This document shows, piece by piece, positions 32,875 to 46,209 of a DNA stretch of 64,000 nucleotides. Made by a program: the position numbers and the translations under genes. Position 1 is the first letter of the stretch; the number at the start of each line of letters is the position of its first letter. Under the pieces are notes generated by a model that was given only the letters and a program-made list of their open reading frames with translations, was not told the origin of the DNA and searched no databases. The stretch is from Henckelia pumila (lineage: Eukaryota > Streptophyta > Magnoliopsida > Lamiales > Gesneriaceae), in assembly GCF_033568475.1 (NCBI RefSeq), contig NW_027331831.1, positions 3,162,001-3,226,000 of the forward strand, given 5' to 3'.

Positions 32875-35800
32875 TCAGAAGTAAGAAGACTGATCATGAA
32901 GAACATTCAACCGAGCAAGTATTCTAGCAGCTAAAGATCTCAAGTTGCTGTTTCCTCTCTGAGTCAAATCCATCAAATACCTCTGAGTTAGTTGTCCATA
33001 CTTCTGTTTATATTCTAGAATTCGAAATATCCTCTCCAAAGAGCTCAATATCTTCTCTTGTAACCTGGTACATGGGCTTGGGTGACTGATTAGTTTAATC
33101 ATCTCTGCTATTGCATTTGCTTCCTCCAAGACCTTGCAACCATTTTGCAAACTTTCGCCGTCTATCAAAGTTAAAAGGGCATCTAAAGCTGCCTCACAGG
33201 CTTCCGGATTCGGTTCCCCCTTCAGAACCTGAACAAGAGGCTTTACTGCACCTGCTTCCAATAGGCAAAACGAGGATACAACTGTACAAATACCTCGGTG
33301 AACTTGGCAGAATTCGGGTAAAGCCGAAAAGCACCGAAACACTGGACGCCTACAGATTTGCCGACTCAGCTCCGGGGAACTAAGAGAGAGCTGAGTTAAA
33401 GAAACACCTATTTTCCTTCTTGTTAAACTGCTTCCCGTCTCTAGCAGCGGTAGTAGATTGTCAATGATGCCTACTTCCACTACCTTTTTTTGCAATTCCA
33501 CATTTGTCTCAACTGTTAAACGGCATATAGCTCCTGCTACGCTCTCAGTGAACTGATTTTTTTTGCTTCTAATAATATTATCACTGTTGAAAAGAGAAGT
33601 TAGACTACTTGTGAGACAGTGGGATTCCAAAAGCCACTCAGAGATTTGTGCAGATCCCGGAAGGTTAGCAATTGTACCCAATGCTGAGGAAATTTCTTCT
33701 TCATTTTTGGAATTCTTGATGATCATGAGCAAGGCTTCGACTGAAGATTGTGTTATGTGGTCCAAGATTTTGGCCTCATCATCATCTTCGGTTAAGCAAC
33801 ATAATAACATGACCGCATTTGCACGTAAAGTGGAATCATCAACCTCACACAATCCCAACAACATTGGTATGGCCGAGCACTGTGAAAGGCGTTAATTAGA
33901 AGACAAATTTTCAATAAAAGCATACTTAGTAATCAACTAAATAAGATTACTAGTCAACTACATAGACGAGATTTTGTTTTACCTGTCTCAATTTTAACTT
34001 GATAATAACAGCAGAGGGTGAAAGGCAAAGGGCATGAAATATCTGGAGAATGTTTTGCCTCACACCGGGTCCTGTAAAATTAATCAGCGAGTATAATTCA
34101 AGAATATCTTCGTCCGATTCCAACAACGGAACTGAAACTGCAGCAGAATCTTCAGGTATGGTCGATATAGCTAGATTTACAATGATTGCAGACACATGCT
34201 CGCGCAATTTTTCTGATGATGTCTGGTGATGGAGAATCTCAAACAATGGTCTGACAGCATGCTTTTTTATCGCCTCTTGCCCATTCTTTTTTAAGGTTGT
34301 CAGATTCAGAAGAGCTCCAACAGCAACTATTTTCATCTCAACATCATCATGGGAGACCAAGACAAGAAGAAAATCCAAGACACCATCTTCTACTAGAGAT
34401 GATTTGTTATGATTCGTCAATTCCATCTCCCACAGAGTTTTTGCCATTGCCATCCGCACATGATCGGGCCCTGTCAACAAAAATAATCATGGGGATAGTT
34501 ATGTATCAAGAACTAGCACGAATATAACAGCAAAGATAGTAACATACTGGATAACTGATAGTTAAAACAAGTTTTCAAGATATGTACCAGCGGAGAGACG
34601 GTGCAGAAGATATTTAAAATAGTTATTATGAGCCATGAGAATGACATTGTCATCCGAGAATGCAAGATTATCCAAAACATTCTTCGCATCTGTGGCAGCT
34701 TGATGGTCTTCACTGGTTAACATAGTTACAAGAAGAAGTATGCAGCCTTGAACATTACCAATATAGTCACGCACTGATTCACATTTCGACAGTTCCAGTA
34801 GTAATGCCACTGCCAATTTCCCTTCCCCAATTTGCCTTCCAAGAGACTGAACAATGTATTTAATTGCATTCTCAACTTTAGCAATGATGTCCTGCAAGAT
34901 ATATTATATCGGGAAAAATTGCATGAAGTAATATGCAAAACTTGACGTGAAATCATTTATCATTATATCAGAGAGGTGATTAAACGTCTCTGAGTAATAA
35001 TGAACATAATCGTTTTAGGAGAAAACATAACTGAGAGTCTGAGACTAAATTAGTACCTTGGCATCGTCATTATACTTTGCCAGCAAGCAAAGTATCTTAA
35101 GGGTCTGGTTCCTGATATTCCGATCTTTAAAAGGGAGGAGCTCAATAAGAGTAGGTATGTAATCCTCCAATATCAACCATTCTCGGTGTATTTCCCTTTG
35201 CTCGCACAAATCCAGCAACTGTTTCAGACAAACAAGAACCTCCTCGCGCACTCCTGATGATAGTTTTGATTTAAGTGAAGCAAGAATGATCATGGTATTT
35301 CTGTCCTTCCATTCTTCAATAGCAATCCTCAGGGTTTTGTTAGGCCTAAGCATTGAAGAATCCAATGGAGTCGAGGTCAGAGGACACGTGGGTTTATCTG
35401 CTAACCACTTCTCTATGGAGCTCCTCTCAAAAGTGTACCCCGAAGGAGTTTCCACAGGATCAACCATAACTTCTTTAGCGATTGGGCAATTGAATGTCAT
35501 TAGAGGTTCGAGCTGCTGCATACCTAATGATTTTCTCTTGATTAAGTATTTCTTTCCTCTATCTTCTAACGACAAAGCTACATCTGCCCTTTCTAGCAAA
35601 GCTATAATCTGATCCATCTGTATGGCTTCAGCCTCATTTTTTCGCAACCTTACATTTTCTATTTCACTCTTGAATTCCTCGAACTCCCTTTTCAATGCTG
35701 TACGATCAGTCGAAACTCCAACAGCCTTTGCAATAGAGACCAACAAGTTATTGGCAAAAGTACGATCCACACTCCTTTGGTGTATTCCAAATTCTATTTT

Positions 35801-36286
35801 TTCCAAGATTTCTTCTTCAGCAATGGCATCCTTAAATTCCGCATTCTTCATTTTATTAACCAACTTGTCTATGTCGTCTCTAGTACTCAAGGAAATATCT
35901 AGAGAAGCGAGTGACAAGCAACTCATTGCGCGGCTAATCTCTTGGGTAATATCCCCTATACGCTTAGCAATAGACCTAGAATTTACAAAGAGATAAAACC
36001 TGTTTCTGTTACTACAATCCTGGATCAGTTGCTTTGCCAGCTTCGTTTGATGGTTTAAAATTTCCACAACCTTTCTCAAGCTATCAGAATCACACAAATC
36101 CTTCCTACGCAACTCACTCAATAGGGGAACGATCTTATGCAAATACTCCGATAGTTGGGCAAAACTCTTCTTTCCAATGATCACATTGTTAGAGGCTACC
36201 CCTAGCTCAATGATTGCTTCTATTACCTGAGAAGTAACTTCCATTACGGCATCAATTGACGAGTCAGTTACCACATCCATGACCAT
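32875..36286 (-). CDS. U-box/ARM-repeat E3 ubiquitin ligase (PUB43/44-like)
   Basis: Four exons: 36286-35057, 34891-34588, 34470-33983 and 33879-32875, all GT-AG, giving 1008 aa. An N-terminal helical UND-type region (about 1-240) precedes a U-box at about 263-336 (FNCPIAKEVMVDPVETPSG ... TCPLTSTPL ... KTLRIAIEEW). ARM-type helical repeats fill the remaining two thirds (for example VAVGALLNLTTLKKNG and SSALGTIANLPGS). The U-box recruits E2 enzymes and the ARM repeats bind substrates. Arabidopsis relatives PUB42-44 include SAUL1, a regulator of senescence and immunity; the length fits the longer relatives of this group. A second ATG two codons in (36280) is an alternative start. Confidence 0.94.
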
Positions 36287-39200
36287 TATTCAAGAACTAA
36301 AGATTTCACAGCGAGTTTTGGTCTAATCCCCTTCAAGAATTCACCCAACATATAACTCATTGTCTCCAAGCAAAAAAAAAGGGCACAAATCTCTCTTACA
36401 TTGCCTCAAATGCCTACATTCAAGAATACCCTTAACAATAACTATAAACGAACTTCCTTCTTTAATTCATAAAAGCAGCAACAATAAAGAATGCTCGGCG
36501 AAAGGAAACAGGCAAACATTAAATTCGAGCACGGCCTAAACCCGTTTCTTATCGAAAGGCCACAATTTTGCAGAAGCCAAATTCAGAAGAAACTATCTCA
36601 TGACAAATTTCTCCAAAATGTCAACAGAAGAAACAATTCAGAAAACCTGAGTCCCATTATGGACTTGACTTTAAAGCTTTCCCAAATCTCCTCGATCAAG
36701 CAGAGATTATTAGCCCCATAAAATTAAGAGACTCGACAAATTGATATCCCACGCAAAAGTGCCAATAATCCAACAATAAACACTACTAATCACAACAAGA
36801 AAACAAACTGAACTTGCTCACATCTTTTCTCCACTGCAAACAGAGTCGTAATAGTCAGCGCAAATTCATCAAATCTCAAGTTTTGTAAACAAGAAAGCTG
36901 GCCAGATTACAATAACTGGGAACAGGAAGACCATGTACAAGAAGACCATAAAAATGAATCAGTGGAAAAGGTATTGACTTTCTATTCAAAGACACCAAGA
37001 TTTTTTCAAGAACATGAGATTCATTAAAAATATAGAAACCCAGTTGAATCAATTAGCATGCAAAGCAGCCCATCATAGCATGGTACAAAAAAAACAAAGT
37101 TCTGAAGCAAGAAACTGGACTAGCTAGAACTTAGAAGGACTATACCGCGGGGGATTGAATTTTCTTTAGTAGTTGAGCTTCATTTATATGTGTGGTACTC
37201 GTCAAAATTCTTTGCGATTCAACTGTAATTGATAAAATATTTTAAAGAATTTATATATAATGTTCCTATTCTTATTTAAATTTTGTAATTGAATTTCATT
37301 TCCAAATTTTTTTTATAACATCTATAAGATTAGAGCTTTTTACTTCATTCTTGTATTTACCAAAAAAAAAAAAAAAATCAAATCAAATTTTGGTTGGTTG
37401 CTTATAAATATATCTGACAAACTTCTAGTATGTTTATTTATAGAGGTTATGTGGCACTATATCACTTGCTTACTCTTTTGCAAATATTCAGCTTGTATTG
37501 TATCACATATATAGTCGAATTTTTTTAAAACATATATATATATATTCTTGTTAAACAAATTAAAATAAAATTTAAAATTTCTGATTTTTAATAAATTTTT
37601 TAGATTGTTTTCATAAATTTAAGATTATATATATGTGCGTATATATATACGGGCGGGATGAAGATTATATATATGTGTGTGTCATACACAGATTTGATGA
37701 AGACTTCCGTTGTTGCAAACTTGCAATTGATCTTCCACTGAGCGGGTCTTCCAAGAAAGTTCGATGTATGATAGTTAATAATATATTATTAGCTGAGAGA
37801 ATCTTATAAATTTGATTTAATTTTTTCACCATTTTAAAGCATTCAAACAAATATTAAAGAAACAATCGGATAGTCCTAAAATGATTTTGGACAAATTTTT
37901 TTAATTTTTGGAAATATAACATTCTCTAGTGTATTTGAAAGTTGAAACACATCAAATACACTTGAAGAGTATTAGTTTTCAAAAAACTAAGGCCATTTAT
38001 TAAAATATTTACGGTTTTGTTTTTTCAAACCTCTTAACTCATATAAAAGATCTATGAAAAGTCGTTAGGCTGGGATAGTTAGCAAAATATCCTTACATAT
38101 CTTACATATAAAAAGAGAAATATGTATTAATTTAAATGTTATAGGTTTTTTTTCCCCTATATCACTGTTTTTTGTTTTAGTTTTAAACCTACTTAGACTT
38201 AAGAATTTTAGAAATCATATATACCAATAATTTTATTTTGATAATAAATTTAAGGTAATATATAATACATACAAAACATATAAAAAATGACTCCGATATT
38301 TAACCTAATTCTCATTAATAGCATATTTACTTGTTTGGAATTTATTAATTTCATTGTTATTCATTCTGAATATTTATTGAAATCCTAATAATTCGTGCAT
38401 GTGTTTTGACTTCTCTATGAAAGGTACAAAGTATATATAAAATTTACAAATCAAAGCTTTAAACTAGTATATGTCAGCGTCCATTTTTTTTAAAAAAAAA
38501 AAAATAAAATAAAAAGAGTACATGTCAGTGTCACCGACTTCTTTAACTTTTACAAAAATAATTTTTTGAATATGGGCAAGTTAGAAAAATAGATAAAATT
38601 TATAAACATGCCTTATGTTTTTTTTATATATATAAATATTGTTCAGCATATCTTCTTCTTTCTGAAGGATATGAATTTTTAACGCAATAAATAAATGTAT
38701 CAACACGATAAAAATAAATAAATAAAAGATAGATCTCTAATCCAAAAATTAAACTTTTTCTCTATATTTTCAAAAATATTAATTTATTTCAAGTGTTTAA
38801 AGCGGACCCCGCCTATTTATTGCCAGAATTCCGTGTTTCAAATACCGACTCTTCGTATTATCTATTTTATGAAGTATGGCTAAATAATAAAATTTATTTA
38901 AAAGAGAATATCATTAATAATAATATAAATAATTAACGAGAGTTATTATTTGGAAAATTTGACGCTGACTTTGTTGCAACTTGCCACTCAACTTCCTGGA
39001 AACGTAGACGTTAGATGCTCACCGTCCATGTCCAAAAAAACAAGCAATTTATTAATTATGGACCCAACGGCAAGAGCATACATGTTTCGTGTACACAGAC
39101 TAAAAATATTCTTGGAAAATCAATTATACATATAAGTTTCTTACTTTATTAAGTATTCTAATAGCATATAAAAATTTGTTTCGATACATTTGATGATCGG

Positions 39201-39399
39201 AATATATTAGGAGAAGAATAGAAGGCAATTCATGTTTTTATTTCTTTATCATTATCGCGATGTAACGTGTATCCTCACCTGTTTTGATCACAGAATAGAT
39301 GAAACAAATTAAAAAAAAAATGAATTTTTGTTTAAGAATGAAATCTTATTGAAATTGTCCATATCCAGTTCATTCTTCTAAACCCTGTCAAATCCCTAA

Positions 39400-39780
39400 G
39401 GCTCAGTTTGGTATGAATGATGAGATAAATAATATATAGATACGTAATGTAATGTAATAAAAAAATAAATAAGAAATGATATTGGATATTTGATTTGATT
39501 GATAGATTATAGTTTATTTGATTTGATTGATTAAATTTTATGTAAAAATGATAAATTACCGTATTATCTTTTTAATAATAAAAAATATAAATAATATTAT
39601 TTATAAGAGGTAATATAATAATTTCAATTCAATGATTTGATTGATATAAGATAAATAATTAATGATTTGATTGATGTAAAATTATAATTAATAAATAAAT
39701 AAATAATATGATGAGAAGAACGTGTGATTATACAGGATAATTTTATACATAGATTATTAATAATGGTACCAAACGGAGCC
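39400..39780. mobile_element. Tourist-like (PIF/Harbinger) MITE
   Basis: Begins GGCTCAGTTTGGTA and ends TACCAAACGGAGCC, so 13 of 14 terminal bases pair. It is flanked on both sides by TAA (39397-39399 and 39781-39783), the 3-bp duplication typical of PIF/Harbinger elements. The interior is AT-rich, 381 bp in all, with no transposase. Confidence 0.75.
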
Positions 39781-40499
39781 TAATATGACTAATGCACCCT
39801 GTCAAACCCCTAATATGACTAATGCACGTACAAAATATTATTTGAAAAACAAAAGTTTTAGGGTATTTAAAGATTAACTCCCGAAAATTTTGAGATTTTT
39901 CCAAAAAGACAAGCCTATGTCAACTAATATTTATTAAAAAAAAAAGAAAAAATAAGAAGAATTCATTCAAGAATTTTTATAATGTTGCTGGACCCTGTTC
40001 CATGGTTCCATAGTCGAGAAACAGCTAAAGAGGAAGACTTGGCAAAGGGTTTGGAAGAGAGAACAGCTGGCCGATCCTTTGCTATCTTTGATTAAGTCCA
40101 AATAATACCAAGCCACCAAGGATTTGTTTCGATATTATTAATGTTACTTTAATTTTTTAGAATATGCATAACAATCTATATATATCATGTCCGTGACAAT
40201 TATCAAACCTATGATTTTTCAAAAATATATTCTAGAAAAATATTATATATATTTCTATTTTTTGTTATCTATGGTTTTAACAAAATATTGCGTCGTAAAG
40301 ATTTTATATCATATGTAATATGAGACACAGTGTTTTAAAATAATATTAGGGCACAACTAATAAAAAGTAATTACCATATTAAGATAAGTGGATATAGATG
40401 AAATTGAGTTTTGAGAGAAATTAATGAATTAAGTGTTTAACCATTTGGTTTTAATTTTGAGAATGAAAATTTAAGAGTACAAATTAATTAAAACATTCC

Positions 40500-40760
40500 A
40501 AATAAAATTTTGTGAAGGAAAAGCTGAGAAGAGCTTCAAAGAAGCTCTACAAACACTAGCTTAATTTGATGGACAAAATTAAGACTTCTCATCAGAGCAC
40601 ATTCTAAATGTCAACAAATAATGTTTCATTTTCAACACGTATCTTTACTACTTTTGTCGAAGAAAGAATCCAACGTTTACGACTAAGGTAGTGTTTGGGA
40701 GAGCTTCTAGAAAACACTTCTCAGCTTTGTCTTCACAAAATTTTGAAGGTAATGCTCGTA
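40500..40760. repeat. two partial copies of the P1-intron MITE family
   Basis: 40505-40559 matches a right end (GAGAAGAGCTTC ... GAAGCTCT then ACAAACACTA). 40688-40760 matches a left end (TAGTGTTTGGGAGAGCTTCT then AGAAAACACTTCTCAGC). They are not arranged as one element and are read as decayed separate copies. Confidence 0.5.
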
Positions 40761-41121
40761 AATGCTTAAAAAAAGTTATTTTGGACGACTACTTTACAAA
40801 GTTTTCCGAAGATATGAGAACACCAACTCAAATCGCTCTAGACAAGCAAACAAGAGGAATAATTTATAGACCAAAAAAAGTGTCTCGAACTGTAGCATCA
40901 TACTAATGGCATGAAAATCCGAACATGATAGATGGAAATTATACCATTTGGCAGAAGGATAAGAAGTTCTTTACTATAACTAAAATCAAAATATTCATAT
41001 AAGAAAATCTAACCACCTCCTACTGTAAAGGTTAAGTTATCGACTGCAAAAATATAACCACTAAATATGTCATGAAACCCTCATCGGGCGTATCCCACTT
41101 ATTGATGTAAGAGCAATCTAC

Positions 41122-44100
41122 TTAATCACTAACCTTGTCATCAAATCCCTGATTCAAGTCTTGCCTGCTTTTTCCTCTCTTCATTTTCGCCTTCACACGA
41201 GATTTTGTTATGAGGGTCTGCACTGTGTTTGCGAAATTCCCAGCAGCCATGATTATGAGAAGAATCCCACAGGTAATTACCTGAGATAGATGGACCATTT
41301 TTAGTACCTAACTAGGCAAAGTTGATCAATCACATACATTCAAGTAACAGTAAATCAATCAATTGTATTATTGTAATAGTTCTAATTCCCTTTTTCTATA
41401 CAAATAAACAAACAAGCAAGCAGCAAATTGCAGGTAAAAATATAACCCCGTAACTTTACCTGCCACTCGGAAGTAAAACCACCAAGTGCAGTTTTAAGTA
41501 GTGAGACCCCAAGATAGGCCTCAAAACCCTGAAAACATAACATAATGTTTACTCATTCAGAACAGTTTTTTGGTGGTGGTCACCCCAAAGGATGTGCTCT
41601 CTAGAGAAAAAAGCACATTTTCCAAAGGAGGAGTTTATTCAAGTACAATATGCAATATTCGAGATTCTATGATGAACAGAACTTAAACATGGGATACCTG
41701 CAAAGTAAAGAGGACAGGAAATAGCAGCAATAACTGACCCTCCACCCCAGCAGTTTCTCCCCAAACCACATCCATTCTTCTGGCCTGCACGGTAAATACC
41801 CATAAAAAAATGTACAGAGAAAATGAAAGATCATTAAATTTGGTTCACGGGACGAGTCCAAGTCAATCAGACTATTTTTTTATATGACTGAATATGTTAA
41901 TAGTTAATACTTGGCACAAATTCAAGTATTAACATATTATGAACCGGTTGGGACCTTTCCAGGATTTAGATTGCAATCAATGATGAAAGTTAACTTTAAG
42001 TGACAAAATTTTTTAAAAATTGTTCTCACAAGCAAATTCCTTCCCTCTCAATCCACTGCAAGCATTTGAAACCCAGCAAACTCACATAATTTTCAGACAT
42101 TATGATTTGACAAATAATATCATTTAACAAAAATTATGTTCTCAACTTTCTCTTCTCAAATCTCAATATTTCAAAACATCAAAATCTAAATAAAATTTAT
42201 TTCGAAGTCTCCAAACCATAAATTCGATTGATAACTTTTCAGTCATAGCAAGAAAATTTTGAACTTGGAGTAGAGGGAAAACATTTAGTAGTTGTGCATT
42301 TCTATAGGTGTGCTTGAGTGTGTCTGCATGCATGTGGGGAAAAGCAGGACCGCAGGTGACAGTCCATACTGGAATACCATGTCTGCACCTGCTACTGTAT
42401 ATGGGCACTGAAAAGCTGTAAAAGATTTTTAACCGATAAACTCCAAGTACTGAGAAACGAGAGGATTGACTAGAAGAGCACAACAACTACCCGTCAGGAA
42501 AAAACACGTATGAATTTACCTTGCCAAGTGCAATGCGTGTGTACAGTCTCTGCCTTTGATATCTATTCTGAAGAATCATGGAGACTCCTTGCATAATTGC
42601 CCATTTCAAAAACAGTTGTACACCTCTCTACAATAGGCATTTTCATTTCAATAGTCTTCTATAGCAGGAAAAGGGTAAAAAAGAGAAGAAAACAGCTAAT
42701 GACACTATGCCAGGTACACACGTTAATATTGATTACTGAGTTATAATGTGTTTGGATTGATAAGAAATGGGATTTGGCATTGGATTCCATTTTGGTGTTT
42801 GGTAAGAGTTTAAAATATAATGGTGTGAATTGATAATATAAATTTTTAGATAAATGGTATTTTGTAGAATTTACAAAGAAAGACTTGAAATCTACAAGTA
42901 AGTTAAATAAATATATATGCTTTAAAAAAATTTATTATTTTTAAAACTCAAATCCTATGAAATCCCACGAATCCGACCAATTTCATGAGAATTTCATTCA
43001 GTTAAATGAAATCCCATCAAATACCATCAAATATCAATCCCGTTTCGAAATCCCATTTTACCAAACACAAATGATATTTGTAATTCCAAATCCCACCAAA
43101 TCCTGTGGTAATCATTCATTCCAAACACACTGGTGGATTAGTGCCTGTGTTTTTGTTAGGCAGTGAAATGTTGAATAATGCATAAATACCTGTTTTTGGG
43201 AACAATCAGGTCCTCTCTCTATCTCCCATGTAAGACTTATGAGAGCCATAGCCATAGCATAATAGTGATGTTTAATCCACCTGCACAAGTAAATTCATCA
43301 GCTATGAAAGTATATAAAACCGTGAATATCCAAAACCATCACTTACAAAAGTACATAATACTGTGAATGTCCAAGAATCTCAGCCTAGGAAAATAAAAGT
43401 AAAAAAGATTCTACATGAACCAGAGACAGTAAACATCCAGTTGAAAGTGTATCCAAGAAATTTTGGAGAAAGATCAGCCGGATGACCATAAGTATCTTGT
43501 TCAAGATTTATAGACGAAGTCAGACAACTCGAATAAAAGACATACTTTTTATTTTTGTTTTCAATTTGATTATCACCACAATTGTCCAGTAATGGCTCCA
43601 GGGAAAAGGCACATACAAAATAATAGAACTTCATTTCCTGGTCTATTTTATAAAGAGCACAGTTATAGTATAAGGAAATACTGTTTCTACACATGCTGAA
43701 TATCCATCTCTGACCATCAAATGAAAGAAAAAAGAAAATGGTGGCAAGTTATCAATCTCCTTTCATTGAAACCTATACCTGAGTGCAATAAATTCCTACA
43801 CATAGTTGATCAAAACAAATTTTACAAGGTAGATGGATTCAAACACTTGTTCATGAGTCAGACAGATGATTAGTAGTTGGATTAGAGATTAAGCAAATTT
43901 ATTTCAGGAATGCAACCAGATATGCGGTAAGACCTTCAATAGTCAATGAAGGTCACAGTTTACTTGACGAAAACTGATGTCCTCATTACAAAATTTGTCT
44001 GCTTACAAACTGATGGAAAAGTAAAGTGGTGCACATTTCTTTTCACTGCTAGCTCAAAGGGTACTCCACCATCCATAGGTGATTAGATGTAGACTTTTTC

Positions 44101-45806
44101 CTAGATTCAGTTACAGTCAATGTTTAAAGTAATGTGGATAAATTTAAGCATCAGAACTAGAATAATCTCAATACAAAGGAAGAAAGGCGGGCCAGCAACT
44201 ATATTCTTTTTCCTGAAAGTTGTGCAGCTCCTGTAGCAAGCAAAAATCACGTAAACTTGGCTTCCATATTATCATCAATCTCACTCTTACTTCAAAGAAT
44301 TAAATATTTGATTCACACTGGAACCACATAAACCTCAACATCAAAATCTGCCAGGTCAATAAACAAAACACAGAACACTAGAAACGAAGGTTTTCTGATT
44401 CCAAGGAAAACCTTAAGTTCACAACAAGTATTAACATAGACAGAGACAGGTGGAAAAGAAAGCATGACACTGTAAAGGGCCTAACAGCCAAACACGATTT
44501 TGGAACCTACATCAATCAAAACAGAGAATGTATGAGCCATGTCAATTACCATGGGCGTATGCCGCTTCCGTTAACTCTCAAAATATTTTCTCTCAATGCC
44601 AAACTTGTGTAGAGATACAGCAACCATGCCTGGATGACAGAAATTGAGTAGGCTACATTTTCGCATCAATGATACGTAAAAGAAATAATTAAAGGTGATA
44701 TACCTGGTAAAGTTGAACTGGCAATGCAGGCAAACATCCATCCCAAATCCATGACCTTAACGTCAGCAGCAGTGATGGCAAAAAAAGGAACAAGCACGCT
44801 GTTCTATCCTGTCATGAGATACGAGTCATGCTAAAGCAGACAGGTAACATTGCTTATCCATCAAATGGCTAAGAAGGTTTACAAAGCTCAAGACAACAAA
44901 CCACCTCAACCTATATGAATAATTTCCCTTGGTGAAATGAAGAGAGTTAAAACTAAGTAACAAAAAGTATAGCGGAAACCAAAGAGGAAAATTATCGTAG
45001 CATAAGTTCAAAAATATTTAAAGATGAATCATACTCTGAACTTATTGTATTCCTCTTTCACTTTCAGTTGCACATCCTTTCTGTTCGCCCGAACATTAAT
45101 AGGACCAAGAAACATCCTCAAAAAACTCCCTACGGATACAGAACGAAAACAAGCACCCTCAGAATCGATTTTCACATTAGAATCAACTCTCTACCAACAA
45201 AATATCAATGGAATAGAATCCCACCATGAGATTTGGTCGGGAGAAATGCAGCTGCGTCACCTTCGCTCAGGACATATTTCGCTCTAACCAAATCATCTTC
45301 CAACTTGAGAAAAACAATGAAAAAAATCAGCGCAAAGCTTGCCTATACAAAGACGATCCATTTGGTAGGTAAAAGCATCAAAGATTAAACTATATTTCCT
45401 CAAACAAGAATAAAGTGCCCGTCTTAAAATTCCGTAGCGTAATTGAGCACAACAAAAATAGAAAATCAAATGGCTCTCCCCTTTTCAACATCACCATGGA
45501 TCAAAGGGGAAAAAATTTCCACTAAAAACATATCAATAACAACAGAACATTCCTATCGCGTGCATGCGCAGAGATAAGTCAAGTTTAGAGCTGAGCACAA
45601 ACTTTCTCGGCGTGTTTGGAGCTCCGAAGAGAGGAACGCAGGGAACCGATGTGAGAGTCGAGTGACGCAACGCGCTGGCGGAGCGCGTCTTCTTCGCGGG
45701 AGGTGCGGGATATGAGGGACGCCGCTAAGTCCTGCAACTCCTTGGCTTCTTCAACTAGCCTGGAAACCTGGCTCCCAACATCTCGATCGGCCGGCGATTC
45801 ACCCAT
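41122..45806 (-). CDS. TMEM120: TMEM120-like (TMPIT) membrane protein
   Basis: Ten exons: 45806-45603, 45303-45225, 45129-45035, 44808-44704, 44629-44550, 43280-43190, 42627-42520, 41784-41698, 41528-41460 and 41280-41122, all GT-AG with matching phases, giving 358 aa. Residues 1-90 form a coiled coil (VSRLVEEAKELQDLAASL). FLGPINVRANRKDVQLKVKEEY is the family's conserved entry to the membrane domain. About six hydrophobic helices follow (for example LFLFLPSLLLTLRSWIW, YYAMAMALISLTW, LFPVLFTLQGFEAYLG, VITCGILLIIMAAGNF), then a basic tail (KAKMKRGKSRQDLN). Animal TMEM120A/B are ER/nuclear envelope proteins with an ELOVL-like fold that bind coenzyme A; the plant role is unknown. Intron 6 carries a MITE (42747-43129). 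Confidence 0.93.
42747..43129. mobile_element. foldback MITE in TMEM120-like intron 6
   Basis: TGTGTTTGGATTGATAAG at the left pairs with a right end that reads ATTCATTCCAAACACA, and GGGATTTGG further in pairs with CCAAATCCC near 43090. The central part is AT-rich. Length is 383 bp. No clear target duplication, so the superfamily is uncertain. Confidence 0.6.
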
Positions 45807-46209
45807 CGGAGTATGACGGTGCGTGCGTGGGAATTTTTTTTATTATGGGGAATCGGGAAAACGAATGGTTACAGAAGTCACCAAAATATTCAATTCTATT
45901 AAATTTTAGGGACGACATCCACGTACTCACTTAACCCATTTATTTATTTATTGTTTTTCTTTTTTTCTTTTTTTAACGACAAAGAATTGCATTGGTTATC
46001 ATTTGGTGGGGGTAACAAAATTAGGAATTGAAATTCGAATATTCTCGTATTTGATGGCATACGACTCACTCAACAAATTTGATATATCAATGGTAAATGA
46101 TTTAAAAATTTCTACCAACCCTTAAAATTTTATCTTAATTTTTTAACAACAATTTTCTTTATTTCAACTTCCTATTGGTCTTCATTTTTGAATTAAATAT
46201 TATTTAGCA
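45807..46209. other. TMEM120-like promoter flank
   Basis: AT-rich sequence between the TMEM120-like start and the pararetrovirus fossil. It must include the minus-strand promoter and 5' UTR. Nothing further recognised. Confidence 0.4.

Larger units (their letters stand above)
36287..41121. other. gene-free region between U-box and TMEM120-like genes
   Basis: 36287-37140 is less AT-rich and probably holds the U-box gene's 5' UTR and promoter, perhaps with an intron. 37140-40500 is AT-rich DNA without supported genes. It holds the MITE at 39400-39780 and partial MITE copies at 40500-40760. Short open frames (36491, 38950, 40691) have no family resemblance. Confidence 0.5.

Noticed and set aside
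43167-44550. Additional gene in the long TMEM120-like intron 5
   Set aside because: Only short frames without resemblance to known families were seen.
45585-45806. Stand-alone 73-aa coiled-coil protein
   Set aside because: It is the first exon of the TMEM120-like gene; a donor after residue 68 joins it in phase to the next exon.
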